This document shows positions 37,807-46,734 of a DNA stretch of 64,000 bases, piece after piece. Source of the stretch: Ignisphaera sp. GTDB taxonomy: Archaea; Thermoproteota; Thermoprotei_A; Sulfolobales; Ignisphaeraceae. The stretch spans positions 267,021-331,020 of the forward strand of contig JAWBKZ010000002.1 in the NCBI GenBank assembly GCA_038831005.1, read 5' to 3'. The notes under the pieces are model-generated. The model did not search any database. It saw only the letters and a list, made by a program, of their open reading frames with translations, and was not told the origin of the DNA. The position numbers were made by a program, and so were the translations under genes. Position 1 is the first letter of the stretch. Each line of letters begins with the position of its first letter.

Positions 37807-38858
37807 GTATAGTTCAGTTCTTTAAAAGATTCGGTATAACAACTGGAGCAGCAGCTGCTGCAGCAGCTAAAGCAGCTACAGTATTTCTCCTCCATAGAGT
37901 GAAGCCCAGTTCTGTAACAATTCCAACACCTGTGGGGCTTAGACTAGAGATACCTGTAGAGCAGATCTTTGTATATGGTGATAGTGTTTGTGCTTCTGTT
38001 AGAAAGTTTTCTGGCGATAATGTTGATGTTCTTGATGGTATCTCTATTGTTGTATGTGTTAAGCAGAGAAAAGATGATATTGTTAATGTTGTTGGTGGTA
38101 GAGGGGTGGGGATTGTGGCTCGATCAGGTCTCCAGATACCTGTTGGTGAAAGCGCTATATCGCCAACAGCTAGAAGCATGATTATTGAAGCTATTAGAGA
38201 AGTAGCAAAAGGTATAGGTTTAGATGTAGTTATAGAGGTTCCAAATGGTGAAGAGATTGCGAAGAAGACTTTGAATGAGTCTCTAGGTATAGTTGATGGT
38301 ATATCCATTCTAGGTACCACGGGTATCGAGTGGCCAGTGAGTGCTGAAGATGATGTACATAGAATATCTCTAGAGATAAGTATCGTTAGATCTAGAAGCA
38401 CAGTTATAGTTTTAGCAACAGGGAATAGAACCTTCGATTATGCATCACAGATATACAGTCCAGAGATTATAGTTAAGGTTGGTGATAGTGTGGGATTTGC
38501 TGTTAGTGAAGCTTCGAAAGCAGGTTTTTCTCGTATAGTTGTAGCTATTCAGCCTTCTAAGGTTCTGAAGCTAAGTGTTGGTATAATGAATACAAGTAGT
38601 AGAGTAGGTGATGCAAGAATAGAGGCTTTAACTCATGCATGTGTTGCAGTAGGTCTAGATATAGATGTTGTTAAGAGGGTTTCTGCAGCTTCTTCTGTGA
38701 GAGAAGCTCTAGATACTATAGGGAGTAGTGCTTCACTTGTCTTTAGCTATGTGGCTAGAAAGGCTCTAAACCATTTACGTAGATTGTGTAGTAACTCTAC
38801 TATCGAGATACTGGTATTCAGTTATGATGGAGGTATCTTGGCTAGGGCTGAGACTTGA
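37803..38858 (+). CDS. cbiD: Cobalt-precorrin-5B C1-methyltransferase
   Basis: This 351-residue protein has the CbiD N-terminal GITTGAAAAAAAKAA. RSGLQIPVGESAISPTAR, GIVDGISILGTTGI and KVGDSVGFAVSEASKAGFS are family blocks. It is unrelated to the other cobalamin methylases and is diagnostic of the anaerobic route. TTG 37803 overlaps the cbiH stop by 4 bp. Confidence 0.95.
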   Translation: MSIVQFFKRFGITTGAAAAAAAKAATVFLLHRVKPSSVTIPTPVGLRLEIPVEQIFVYGDSVCASVRKFSGDNVDVLDGISIVVCVKQRKDDIVNVVGGRGVGIVARSGLQIPVGESAISPTARSMIIEAIREVAKGIGLDVVIEVPNGEEIAKKTLNESLGIVDGISILGTTGIEWPVSAEDDVHRISLEISIVRSRSTVIVLATGNRTFDYASQIYSPEIIVKVGDSVGFAVSEASKAGFSRIVVAIQPSKVLKLSVGIMNTSSRVGDARIEALTHACVAVGLDIDVVKRVSAASSVREALDTIGSSASLVFSYVARKALNHLRRLCSNSTIEILVFSYDGGILARAET

Positions 38859-39451
38859 TGTGGAGCTATAGAACCTATGGTATACCTGATGAAATGTTTG
38901 ATAAGCTTGAGGGTATAGTTATGACTAAAGAGGAGGTCAGGGTTATCTCTATATCGAAGATGAGGATTAGAGAAGGTGATGTGGTTGTAGATATTGGTTG
39001 TGGAACAGGTAGTATTGCTATCGAGTTAGCTAATATTGTTGGCTCTAAAGGTGTTGTATATGCTATCGATAGAAATGAGAAGGCTATAGAGATTGCGAAA
39101 AGAAATGCTACAAGATTTGGTGTGGATAGAGTTATAAGGTTTATACATGGTGAGGCTCCAAATGCTTTATCTCTACTTCCTAGAGAGCTAGATGCTGTAT
39201 TTATTGGGGGTAGCTCTGGTAGATTGGATGAGATAATAGCTGTAGCGTTTGATAGATTGAGGTATGGTAGAAGGATTGTTTTGAATCTAACTCTGCTAGA
39301 GAATATTTATACAGCTTTATCGATTATGAAGAAGCTTGGCATGAAGCTAGAGGTGGTTATGGTTCAAGTGGCTAGAGGTGAGCCTCTAGGCTATGGGTTA
39401 TTCCTTAGGGGAGGCAATCCTGTATTCATTATTGCTGGTGAAAAGACTTGA
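38858..39451 (+). CDS. cbiT: Cobalt-precorrin-6B C15-methyltransferase (decarboxylating)
   Basis: About 197 residues. GIPDEMFDKLEGIVMTKEEVR and the SAM motif DIGCGTGSIAIELA identify CbiT. It methylates C15 and removes the acetate carboxyl group of ring C. ATG 38858 overlaps the cbiD stop; TTG 38855 is a possible alternative one codon earlier. Confidence 0.95.
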   Translation: MWSYRTYGIPDEMFDKLEGIVMTKEEVRVISISKMRIREGDVVVDIGCGTGSIAIELANIVGSKGVVYAIDRNEKAIEIAKRNATRFGVDRVIRFIHGEAPNALSLLPRELDAVFIGGSSGRLDEIIAVAFDRLRYGRRIVLNLTLLENIYTALSIMKKLGMKLEVVMVQVARGEPLGYGLFLRGGNPVFIIAGEKT

Positions 39452-40101
39452 GAAAGCTTTATGTAGTTGGTCTTGGACCTGGTGATCCAGAGTTAATCAC
39501 AGTTAAGGGATTGAATAGGCTTAGAGAAGCAGAAGTGGTTTTCATACCTATGAGTAGTAAGGTTGATGACAGTATAGCGTTATCTATTGTCGAGAAGATA
39601 TCTATTGCATCTAAAGTGATTAAACTTAGTGTATCTATGGGTGATAAGACTTGGGTTGAGAAAGTAGCTAGAGAGGTTTGTAATGCTCTTCACAAGTTTA
39701 GCTGTATAGCTATAGCTGTGTTAGGTGAACCTTCTCTATATAGTACATCGGCACATCTACTAGCTTCAATGAAATGTCTAGATGATGTGTATATCGAGAT
39801 TGTGCCAGGGGTTTCAGCAATATATGCATGTGCTGATAGAGTTTTAATGCCTCTTGCTTTAGGTGATGAAGCTATAGCTATAGTGCCCTCAGCTAGAGTA
39901 GAGGCTCTAGGAGATGTAGTTGGCTACTTCAATACTGTGGTTGTTGTTAAAGGCGGTAAGATTATGGCTAAGGCTGCAGAATCTCTAGCTCAAAAGGGAT
40001 TCAGGATAGTTTATGCGAAGAGGTGTTTTACGGAAGATGAGGTGATAGGTAGAGATATTATAGATGAAGACTATATTTCTCTAGTTATAGCTAGGAGATG
40101 A
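39448..40101 (+). CDS. cbiL: Cobalt-factor II C20-methyltransferase
   Basis: A 217-residue methylase with GLGPGDPELITVKGLNRLREA, IAVLGEPSLYSTSAHLL and VPGVSAIYACADRVLMPLALG, typical of CbiL/CobI. It adds the C20 methyl group to cobalt-factor II. The TTG start overlaps the cbiT stop by 4 bp. Confidence 0.93.
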   Translation: MRKLYVVGLGPGDPELITVKGLNRLREAEVVFIPMSSKVDDSIALSIVEKISIASKVIKLSVSMGDKTWVEKVAREVCNALHKFSCIAIAVLGEPSLYSTSAHLLASMKCLDDVYIEIVPGVSAIYACADRVLMPLALGDEAIAIVPSARVEALGDVVGYFNTVVVVKGGKIMAKAAESLAQKGFRIVYAKRCFTEDEVIGRDIIDEDYISLVIARR

Positions 40102-40107
40102 ATATCT

Positions 40108-40854
40108 ATGGGCAAAGTATATATAGTTGGTGCTGGTCCTGGAGATCCTGAGTTAATAACACTAAAAGCGCTTAAAGTGATCAGAGAAGCAGATGTAGTT
40201 ATATATGCTGATTCTCTTGTAAATCCAGAGATACTGAAGTATGTGAAAGAGGGATGCGAAATCTATAGAAGTTCTGCAATGAGTTTAGAAGAAATAGTCG
40301 ATATAATGGTTAGAAAAGCTAGAGAAGGCAGAATTGTTGTGAGACTGAAATCAGGAGATCCATCAATCTATGGAGCATTACTAGAAGAGATAAGTGAGCT
40401 CGAGAAAGCAGGAATAGACTACGAGATCATACCCGGTGTAACAGCAATGACTGCTGCAGCTTCTGTTCTAAAAACATCTCTAACTATACCAGAAAAACTC
40501 CAGACTATAGTTATAGTAAGACCTTCATGTAGAACACCAATTAGAGACGATATAGCTAAACTTCTCCAAGCAGCTAGAGATGTTTCAACAATCGCAATAT
40601 ACTTAGGCAGCTCTTGTATACACAATATCGTTGATCTACTAATTAGAGCAGGATACTCTAAAGATACAGAAGTAGCCATTGTATATAGAGCTACATGGAG
40701 AGACCAGAAAACATTCATATGCACATTAAACAATATCGAAAATATCCTAAAAGAAAACAACATATCCGGAAACTATATAGTCTTGATAGGTCCCCCAATA
40801 CATACACACACTAAAACTCATCAACCTAGATCACTAGTCTATTCAGTTAAATAA
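40108..40854 (+). CDS. cbiF: Cobalt-precorrin-4 C11-methyltransferase
   Basis: A 248-residue methylase with GAGPGDPELITLKALKVI, YADSLVNPEIL, RLKSGDPSIYGALLEE and IPGVTAMTAAASVL. YADSLV separates it from SUMT (YDRLVS). It methylates C11 and is the last gene of the operon. It ends 66 bp before the degenerate end of CRISPR array 2. CbiJ (precorrin-6A reductase) is not found in the window. Confidence 0.94.
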   Translation: MGKVYIVGAGPGDPELITLKALKVIREADVVIYADSLVNPEILKYVKEGCEIYRSSAMSLEEIVDIMVRKAREGRIVVRLKSGDPSIYGALLEEISELEKAGIDYEIIPGVTAMTAAASVLKTSLTIPEKLQTIVIVRPSCRTPIRDDIAKLLQAARDVSTIAIYLGSSCIHNIVDLLIRAGYSKDTEVAIVYRATWRDQKTFICTLNNIENILKENNISGNYIVLIGPPIHTHTKTHQPRSLVYSVK

Positions 40855-40920
40855 CTCTACTTCTATCTCTAGATCAAGCCAAAGCCATAGACCTCTAGCT
40901 CTAGTATCAATAGAATTCAC

Positions 40921-41575
40921 CATTCTACTCCCTTTTGGGAGTTTCCTGAAGAAATTCATTGAACTTTTTGTTGAACTTAATGTACACACCTTTCTACTCC
41001 CTTTTGGGAGTTTCGATGAGATTATCAGAGTAATTGAATGTGCAATTAATAAAATAAAGCTTTCTACTCCCTTTTGGGAGTTTCTTTGAGAGGAAGAGTT
41101 TTTAGTTCTAGACATCCTAGAGTAGTATAGCTTTCTACTCCCTTTTGGGAGTTTCGCAAAAACACTACTTGGTGATAGACTAGATGGATATGTGATAACA
41201 TCTTTCTACTCCCTTTTGGGAGTTTCTTAAGGAGAAAGTAGAGCCAAGGTTAGCTATACTTAGTGAAATCTTTCTACTCCCTTTTGGGAGTTTCCAGGAC
41301 GAGGTTCAAGCCGTGGCAACTCTACAGGGGAGAGATATGCCTTTCTACTCCCTTTTGGGAGTTTCACATGGGGTTCATGCAGAGAATGGAAGCTTGTTGT
41401 TACAACTGTAAACTTTCTACTCCCTTTTGGGAGTTTCAAGCTATAGATGCAACTGTTTATCACGATATCAAATTACTCAAGACTTTCTACTCCCTTTTGG
41501 GAGTTTCATATATTCAGGAAATATCTATATTATACTACTAATATATTATACTTTCTACTCCCTTTTGGGAGTTTC
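40921..41575 (-). CRISPR. CRISPR array 2 (10 repeats, 9 spacers), transcribed leftward
   Basis: The same 25-bp repeat as array 1, at 40921 (one substitution, leader-distal), 40990, 41060, 41131, 41202, 41270, 41341, 41413, 41483 and 41551. Spacers are 43-47 bp. It is the shortest of the four arrays. Its leader lies on the right, next to csa1. Confidence 0.97.
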
Positions 41576-41833
41576 TTGTGTTTACACTTATATACTAGTG
41601 TTTTTTAGGGTTTATAAATATTTTCGTGTTTTTCTTAAGAAAATACATAGCTATATCGATGGTTTATATAATGGTTGTTCTAATGGGTAAGAGTTGAGTT
41701 TATTTAACTGTTCTGATGATGTGATGAAAAGAATTGAATTTGTGTGTTCTAATGAGTAAGTATTGAAAGTATTACTTGCAAAGAATAGATGTTTGTTTTT
41801 GTTTTGGTTTATTTTGTATTGTTTGTTTTTTGT
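41576..41833 (-). promoter_or_regulatory. Leader of CRISPR array 2
   Basis: About 258 bp homologous to the other leaders. It differs most close to the array (about 41590-41655). It matches leader 3 in reverse complement even beyond the common part, through a T/G-rich stretch up to about 41833. The TGTTCTRATG repeats are kept. The csa1 gene starts 77 bp beyond it in the opposite direction. Confidence 0.83.
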
Positions 41834-41909
41834 AGTTGGGTGTGAGTGGTTTTGTGTTCGGGGTTATGTTTATCTGGTTTTTTGTGTTGTTTTTGTTTGG
41901 GTGGTTGTT

Positions 41910-42710
41910 GTGTTTCCTAGGTGGGTTTGGGATTATGTTAGGTCTGTTGGTGGTGAGGTTGTTGCTGATGTTAGGGGTTGGAGGTTTGATGTTGTTGGTT
42001 CTAGGTTTTTGGCTAGGCCCAGTATCTCTGATGTTTCTAGTCCTTGTCCTAGTAAGAGGGATGTTTGGCTTAGGAGGGTTGTTAGGGTTAGGGTTGATGG
42101 AGGTGTTTTTGTTTTTGGTAGAGCTGTTCATGATGTTTTTCTCTATCCTTTTAGGTTTAGGGATAGAGATGTTGTTGATATTGTTAGAGGTTTTGAGAAA
42201 ATGTTTCATGGTTTTGATCCAATGCTTAGAGGTTATAGGAGTTTCTTTAGGAAGTTGTTTAGGAAGGCTTTATCGCTAGCTATGTACTCTAATGAGGATG
42301 GTGTCCCTATATCTGTTGAGCCTATGATTCCTGGAGCAGCTATTGGTTTATCTGATTTTGTTAAACCTGATCTTCTTGTTGGTTTTCTACCTGTTGATAT
42401 TTCTCTTGCGTCTGTGAGCGAGAGGGTTTTTGAGAGAAAGGAGATAGCTTTAGCTGGATATGCTCTAGCTATAGAGAGTTGGATTGGTCATCCAGTTGAT
42501 TTTGCTGTAGCTCTCTATATAGGTATTGTTGATGGTGATAATCCTGTTTTAAGTTGGAGAATTGTAAGAATTGATGATAACCTTAGAAGAGCTTTTCTAG
42601 AAGCTAGAGATAGAGTGGCAATGATCTTAGAGCATGGTGAAGAGCCACCTATACCAGATAACTGTTACTCTAGTTGTCCCTATTCTGTTTTTTGTGGTGG
42701 AAAGAGATGA
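41910..42710 (+). CDS. csa1: Csa1 (Cas4-like, type I-A adaptation)
   Basis: GTG 41910, behind GGGTGG, gives 266 residues starting FPRWVWDYVRS. Upstream in-frame sequence is T/G-rich leader and not protein-like. ADVRGWRF and CPSKRDVWLRR are Csa1 N-terminal blocks with a cluster cysteine. FERKEIALAGYALAIE fits the RecB-like nuclease core. CYSSCPYSVFC at the C-terminus supplies the remaining Fe-S ligands. In type I-A systems it works with Cas4 in trimming prespacers and PAM selection. Its stop overlaps cas1 (ATGA). Confidence 0.87.
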   Translation: MFPRWVWDYVRSVGGEVVADVRGWRFDVVGSRFLARPSISDVSSPCPSKRDVWLRRVVRVRVDGGVFVFGRAVHDVFLYPFRFRDRDVVDIVRGFEKMFHGFDPMLRGYRSFFRKLFRKALSLAMYSNEDGVPISVEPMIPGAAIGLSDFVKPDLLVGFLPVDISLASVSERVFERKEIALAGYALAIESWIGHPVDFAVALYIGIVDGDNPVLSWRIVRIDDNLRRAFLEARDRVAMILEHGEEPPIPDNCYSSCPYSVFCGGKR

Positions 42711-43693
42711 AGATTTTCACTATAGCTTCTCCTGGCTCTAGAGTTGTGTGTAGGAGAGGAGGTATCTATGTTGTTAAAGGAGACTCTAAGGAGAAAATCC
42801 TTATACCTCCAGATATAGATTGTGTAGTTGTAGCTTCTTCAAGGGTTAGTATATCCTCTAAAGCTATTAGAGTTGCTGCTAGAAGAGGTATTGACTTTGT
42901 CTTTCTAGACTTCAATGGAATGCCTATAGCACGCCTATACCCACCATATATAAACAAAACTGTTGCTGTAAGAGTTTCTCAGTACATGTTGTTTCAAGAA
43001 GACTACGGCAGGAAGCTGGCTAAAGAGATTGTCTATACCAAGATAGTTAACCAAGTAGAGCTTATAAGATATCTAGCGAAAAACTATAGAGAGCCAAGCT
43101 TAAGAGAAGTTGCTTACCAGATAGACTCTATAGCTACAGAACTTAGAGCATTAGATCCAAAGATTCTTGATAGAGATATCCTCATGTCGTTTGAGTCTAG
43201 AGCAGCTAAAGCCTATTGGCAAACCATAGCCTCTCTACTCCCAGATAGCCTAGGGTTTAGGGGTAGAGACCACGAGTCTAGAGATCCATTCAACATGGCT
43301 TTAAACTATGGCTATGGGATTCTCTATAGCGTATGTGAAAGATCTCTTCTTTTTGCTGGTCTAGATCCATATCTAGGTGTTCTCCATACCCCTAAAAGTG
43401 GAAAGCCTTCTCTAACGCTAGACTTTGTTGAGATGTTTAGAGCTATTGCGGTAGATAAACCTCTTGTGATAAACGTTAAGAAGATTAAGCTAGCTATTCA
43501 ACAAGACAGACTAGATATAGATTCTAGAAGATCTGTAGCATCTATTGTTCTCGAAAACCTTAGACAGAGATATCTATACATTAAAACTAGTAAAAGAGAA
43601 GAGCTTTCTGAAATTATAAAGAGAGATGCATGGGATCTAGCTTACTGCATTAGAGAAGGTCTAGAGTATAGAGGAGCTAGACTGGTGATATAG
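42707..43693 (+). CDS. cas1: Cas1 integrase
   Basis: ATG 42707 gives 328 residues. FESRAAKAYWQ (metal-binding Glu), PFNMALNYGYGILYSVCERSLLFAGLDP and HTPKSGKPSLTLDFVEMFR (His and Glu/Asp ligands) are the complete active-site blocks. It integrates spacers with Cas2 at the leader-repeat junction. It overlaps csa1 by 4 bp and is followed one base later by cas2. Confidence 0.97.
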   Translation: MKIFTIASPGSRVVCRRGGIYVVKGDSKEKILIPPDIDCVVVASSRVSISSKAIRVAARRGIDFVFLDFNGMPIARLYPPYINKTVAVRVSQYMLFQEDYGRKLAKEIVYTKIVNQVELIRYLAKNYREPSLREVAYQIDSIATELRALDPKILDRDILMSFESRAAKAYWQTIASLLPDSLGFRGRDHESRDPFNMALNYGYGILYSVCERSLLFAGLDPYLGVLHTPKSGKPSLTLDFVEMFRAIAVDKPLVINVKKIKLAIQQDRLDIDSRRSVASIVLENLRQRYLYIKTSKREELSEIIKRDAWDLAYCIREGLEYRGARLVI

Positions 43694-43694
43694 T

Positions 43695-43976
43695 TTGAGC
43701 TATATAGTTGCTTTCTACGATATATCTGACAATAGTAGAAGACTTATAGCTGCTGAAAAGCTTCAGGGACTTGGTTTCCAAAGGGTTCAGAGAAGTGTAT
43801 ATATAGCTAAAGGAAACACTAGTCTAGCTAAAGAAGCTTTTAGAGCTCTTCTAAGAGTTATAGATAGATCTACAGATTCTATAGGTGTTATAGTTGTGCC
43901 TAAGGAGTACATGGATAAAGCTATGTTCTTTAATTCCCAGGCTAAGGTGGGTGAAAAGCCATTAGAAGTTCTATGA
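43695..43976 (+). CDS. cas2: Cas2
   Basis: This 93-residue protein starts at TTG 43695. YIVAFYDISDNSRRL carries the conserved Asp of the ferredoxin-like Cas2 core, and LGFQRVQRSVYIA is the second block. It is the structural partner of Cas1. It overlaps cas4 by 4 bp. Confidence 0.96.
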   Translation: MSYIVAFYDISDNSRRLIAAEKLQGLGFQRVQRSVYIAKGNTSLAKEAFRALLRVIDRSTDSIGVIVVPKEYMDKAMFFNSQAKVGEKPLEVL

Positions 43977-44545
43977 TACCTATAACAATAATCAAGGAAT
44001 ACACCTACTGTCCGAGGATAGCCTACTTCAAGATATTCACTATACTTGAACCTCCTACAGAGTCCATGATGTATGCTAGAGAATCTAGACCTTCACTCCA
44101 AAACATATACGAAGCTATTAAGCATAAGCTTAGCGATAGATGCTGTATAGAGGTTGATAGATATGTCTACTCCAGTAGACTAGGTATACATGGCTATGTA
44201 GATGCTCTCGCTATATGCGATAAAGAAGCTATACCTATAGAGATTAAGCTCAGAAGCTCTCCTAAAGCTATTAAAAGATACACTCTACACCATATAGTAC
44301 AGCTAGTAAGCTATGCTATAGCTGTTGAAGAAACAATCAATAAACCTGTCTATAGAGCAATTATTCTCTCCCTCGAACCTAGATCTGTATTCGAGATAGC
44401 TATATCGCCCAATATTAGGGAAATAGTCTATAGATCTGTAAAAGAGATCCACAAGATGATTGCTGAAGAGAAGCTCCCTAGATCAACTCCATCTAAGACT
44501 AGATGCAGTATTTGTTTCTATAGAAACATCTGCATCAATGTGTAG
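43973..44545 (+). CDS. cas4: Cas4 exonuclease
   Basis: A 190-residue RecB-family nuclease. The N-terminal cysteine lies in EYTYCPRIAYFK, the core in HGYVDALAICDKEAIPIEIKLRSS (D...ExK) and the motif-III QLVSYAIAVE follows. CSICFYRNIC gives the last three Fe-S cysteines. It shapes prespacers with PAM specificity. Its 3' end overlaps the convergent csa3 gene by 28 bp. Confidence 0.95.
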   Translation: MIPITIIKEYTYCPRIAYFKIFTILEPPTESMMYARESRPSLQNIYEAIKHKLSDRCCIEVDRYVYSSRLGIHGYVDALAICDKEAIPIEIKLRSSPKAIKRYTLHHIVQLVSYAIAVEETINKPVYRAIILSLEPRSVFEIAISPNIREIVYRSVKEIHKMIAEEKLPRSTPSKTRCSICFYRNICINV

Positions 44546-45123
44546 GAAAAGATCTTGGCTAGAGTTGTTGGACAGTATATCTTTTTCCTACCTCTATACA
44601 CTATATCTATTAATCCTTTCCTCATCATGTTGAATAGTCTTCGTCTTGAGCTAGAGCTAGGGATGTTGAGCATATCCGCTATATCTCTACTAGCTCTACA
44701 GCTATCTAGTCTAGTCAGTATCTCTAGATCTCTAAGATCTAGCCAAAGCCTAGGCTTGAAGTCTAGTTTAATGAGTTCTTCATCATAGACTATGTTTAGA
44801 GGATCAATCTCTAGATCTATAGCTAGCTCAATTGTGTTAAAAACCATGTACATAGTGTGGATAGCTGTTGAAGTAAGACCATCTGTATCTCCTAGCACAA
44901 GCTTTACATAACGAATACCTCTTCTCTTAATAATCTCGACTACGTTTTTTGTCAATTCCTCGAAACCATTTAATGTATCTAGACACAGATACCTACTACA
45001 GTAGTCTTCTTCAGCTAGATTAGAGCCGACAATAGCTATAGCTGTTTTTCTATCGAAACCTACTACCTTAAGCATATCATCTATAGAACTATTTAAAGGT
45101 TTTGAAACTATGTAGAGCTTCAT
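44518..45123 (-). CDS. csa3: Csa3-type CARF-HTH regulator (first copy)
   Basis: ATG 45123 gives 201 residues. The N-terminal 125 residues alternate strands and helices (KLYIVSKPL, KTAIAIVGSNL, VKLVLGDTDGLTSTAI) like a CARF domain. The C-terminal 80 residues are a winged helix (ILTRLDSCRASRDIADMLNIPSSSSRRR). Csa3 proteins bind cyclic oligoadenylate and DNA and control cas genes or leaders in Sulfolobales. It is the last gene of the leftward interference transcript, 19 bp after cas6. A start at TTG 45141 is possible. Confidence 0.82.
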   Translation of the reverse strand: MKLYIVSKPLNSSIDDMLKVVGFDRKTAIAIVGSNLAEEDYCSRYLCLDTLNGFEELTKNVVEIIKRRGIRYVKLVLGDTDGLTSTAIHTMYMVFNTIELAIDLEIDPLNIVYDEELIKLDFKPRLWLDLRDLEILTRLDSCRASRDIADMLNIPSSSSRRRLFNMMRKGLIDIVYRGRKKIYCPTTLAKIFSYTLMQMFL

Positions 45124-45142
45124 CAAAACTATATCCACCAAT

Positions 45143-45934
45143 TCAAGACAATACTCTATAGTTTATATAGCCAAAACCTATACCCCTAGACCTACCAACA
45201 CCAACCAGTCTACCGACCTCAAGTAGCTCAACAAAATCCCTAAGATTCTCCAGCCCCTGAATCCCGAAGACAGTTTTCCCCATGAATGCCTTAACCTTTC
45301 TATTCCTACCTATAGATACATCTACAACCTTGGTTCCATAACCAACTATCTCAATATTCCTAGATAGAGTTCTAGCTCTTTTCCTAGCAATCCTAGGATC
45401 AACACTCAAGAAATCAACACTAGACTTAGCCAAGGTATATACAAGCCTCTGAGGAGAAGGGTATAGCACCCTCCAACCCCTGAACATAAGCATTGTTGGA
45501 CCAAAGAAAACCTCAACCATAGCTCTACCCCTAGAATCAATAAACTTAACAAGCTTATCCTCACCACAAAAATCGCAGTCATTAAGCAAATCAATAGACG
45601 ACTCATATACACGAAACTCAACTTCAGAAGCCCTAAAAACATCAAGAACATTATTAGATACAACATCAACAACTCTAGCAACAACAGACCCATCTCTACA
45701 ATAAGAAGCAAACCTAAACCAAAAACTAGAACCAGTATCCAAAACAACCTGAGAACCATTAACACCACTCAAAACAATCCTACCATTCTGAAGCAGAGGA
45801 GAAATAGAGAAACCACAATCAAGAACCTCTCTAGGAAAACAAGACTTAACAACCTTAGCCACAAAAGAACCACTCCAACCAATAAGAGGAACAGACCTAA
45901 CAACAGTAGCCTTGATATTAAACACTGATATCAT
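45143..45934 (-). CDS. cas6: Cas6 pre-crRNA endoribonuclease
   Basis: A 263-residue protein with two ferredoxin-like halves. The C-terminal glycine-rich loop GVGRSRGIGFGY is the Cas6 hallmark, and GYGTKVVDVSIG precedes it. It should cleave the shared repeat eight bases from its end, at the base of the CTCCC/GGGAG hairpin, leaving the handle GUAGAAAG. The catalytic residue cannot be named from sequence. It overlaps cas3'' by 4 bp. Confidence 0.9.
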   Translation of the reverse strand: MISVFNIKATVVRSVPLIGWSGSFVAKVVKSCFPREVLDCGFSISPLLQNGRIVLSGVNGSQVVLDTGSSFWFRFASYCRDGSVVARVVDVVSNNVLDVFRASEVEFRVYESSIDLLNDCDFCGEDKLVKFIDSRGRAMVEVFFGPTMLMFRGWRVLYPSPQRLVYTLAKSSVDFLSVDPRIARKRARTLSRNIEIVGYGTKVVDVSIGRNRKVKAFMGKTVFGIQGLENLRDFVELLEVGRLVGVGRSRGIGFGYINYRVLS

Positions 45935-46734
45935 TTCCTACCAACACCTCGTGCTCTATGAGCTACATAACCATCACATAAATTAATCAAACCTGTAATC
46001 GATTCTATAACAACACTCGATAATGTTATTGATTGCAATTTCACACCTTTATCCACTACATCGTTATAGAAATTCTCGATAAATAATTTACTATTCCTAT
46101 ACACATCGCTGTTCCTTAGCTTATCTAGATTCAACAAAAAATCGAGCAACTTTTTAGCTATATTAAGTATGTTGTTATTGTCTATATATTCATGTATTGA
46201 TTTTAGACATTCAATACATCTACCCCAAATTCTAGGCTTTTCAACAAACTCCTCCAAATAATCGCTAGAGTAGCTTCCACAGCCTCTAAAAGAGTAGCTT
46301 CCATAGCCTCTAACTTGGTGATAGTGGTGAAACGCTATAGGGAATAGAATTAGAATACCTGTAACCTTATTTCTATCAATCTCGTTAAATCTATCCTCCA
46401 TAAAATTGCTAACATCTTTCCCTTTTACTACAATTCCCATGGCACTTAGTCCTAGGTGTACCAAGAATGCCGATATCATGTAGTGTCTCGGAAACTCTCT
46501 ACATATCCCTTGATCACATTTTTCTTGAAACTCTTGTGCAACTTTACCTAGATCGTGTAGCAACGAGCTCAAGAGTATGGCGTTTTTCACATCATCTATA
46601 GGTATCTCTAGCACTCTGGAGATCTTACGTGATAATGCGTTAAGCTCCCACCTCTCCTCACAACACTTCTCTACACCCACTAAGTGGTTTAGTAAAAACT
46701 CTTCTGATCCTCTATCTCTATAAGCGTAACACAC
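45931..46734 (-). CDS. cas3'': Cas3'' HD nuclease
   Basis: This 267-residue protein is a separate HD-domain nuclease: NHLVGVEKC, SSLLHDLGKV (HD) and PIAFHHYHQVRG give the His/Asp metal ligands. In type I-A it cuts target DNA with the separate helicase Cas3'. Its GTG start overlaps the cas3' stop by one base (TAGTG). Confidence 0.93.
   Translation of the reverse strand: MCYAYRDRGSEEFLLNHLVGVEKCCEERWELNALSRKISRVLEIPIDDVKNAILLSSLLHDLGKVAQEFQEKCDQGICREFPRHYMISAFLVHLGLSAMGIVVKGKDVSNFMEDRFNEIDRNKVTGILILFPIAFHHYHQVRGYGSYSFRGCGSYSSDYLEEFVEKPRIWGRCIECLKSIHEYIDNNNILNIAKKLLDFLLNLDKLRNSDVYRNSKLFIENFYNDVVDKGVKLQSITLSSVVIESITGLINLCDGYVAHRARGVGRK

Noticed and set aside
40921..41575. Self-targeting spacers against the surrounding window
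   Set aside because: A partial visual check found no spacer match to genes in the window; a proper search was not possible here.
41763..41909. Upstream extension of csa1 with a hydrophobic N-terminus (FLFWFILYCLFFVVG)
   Set aside because: It is translated T/G-rich leader-flanking DNA; GTG 41910 has a strong ribosome-binding site and matches the family start.
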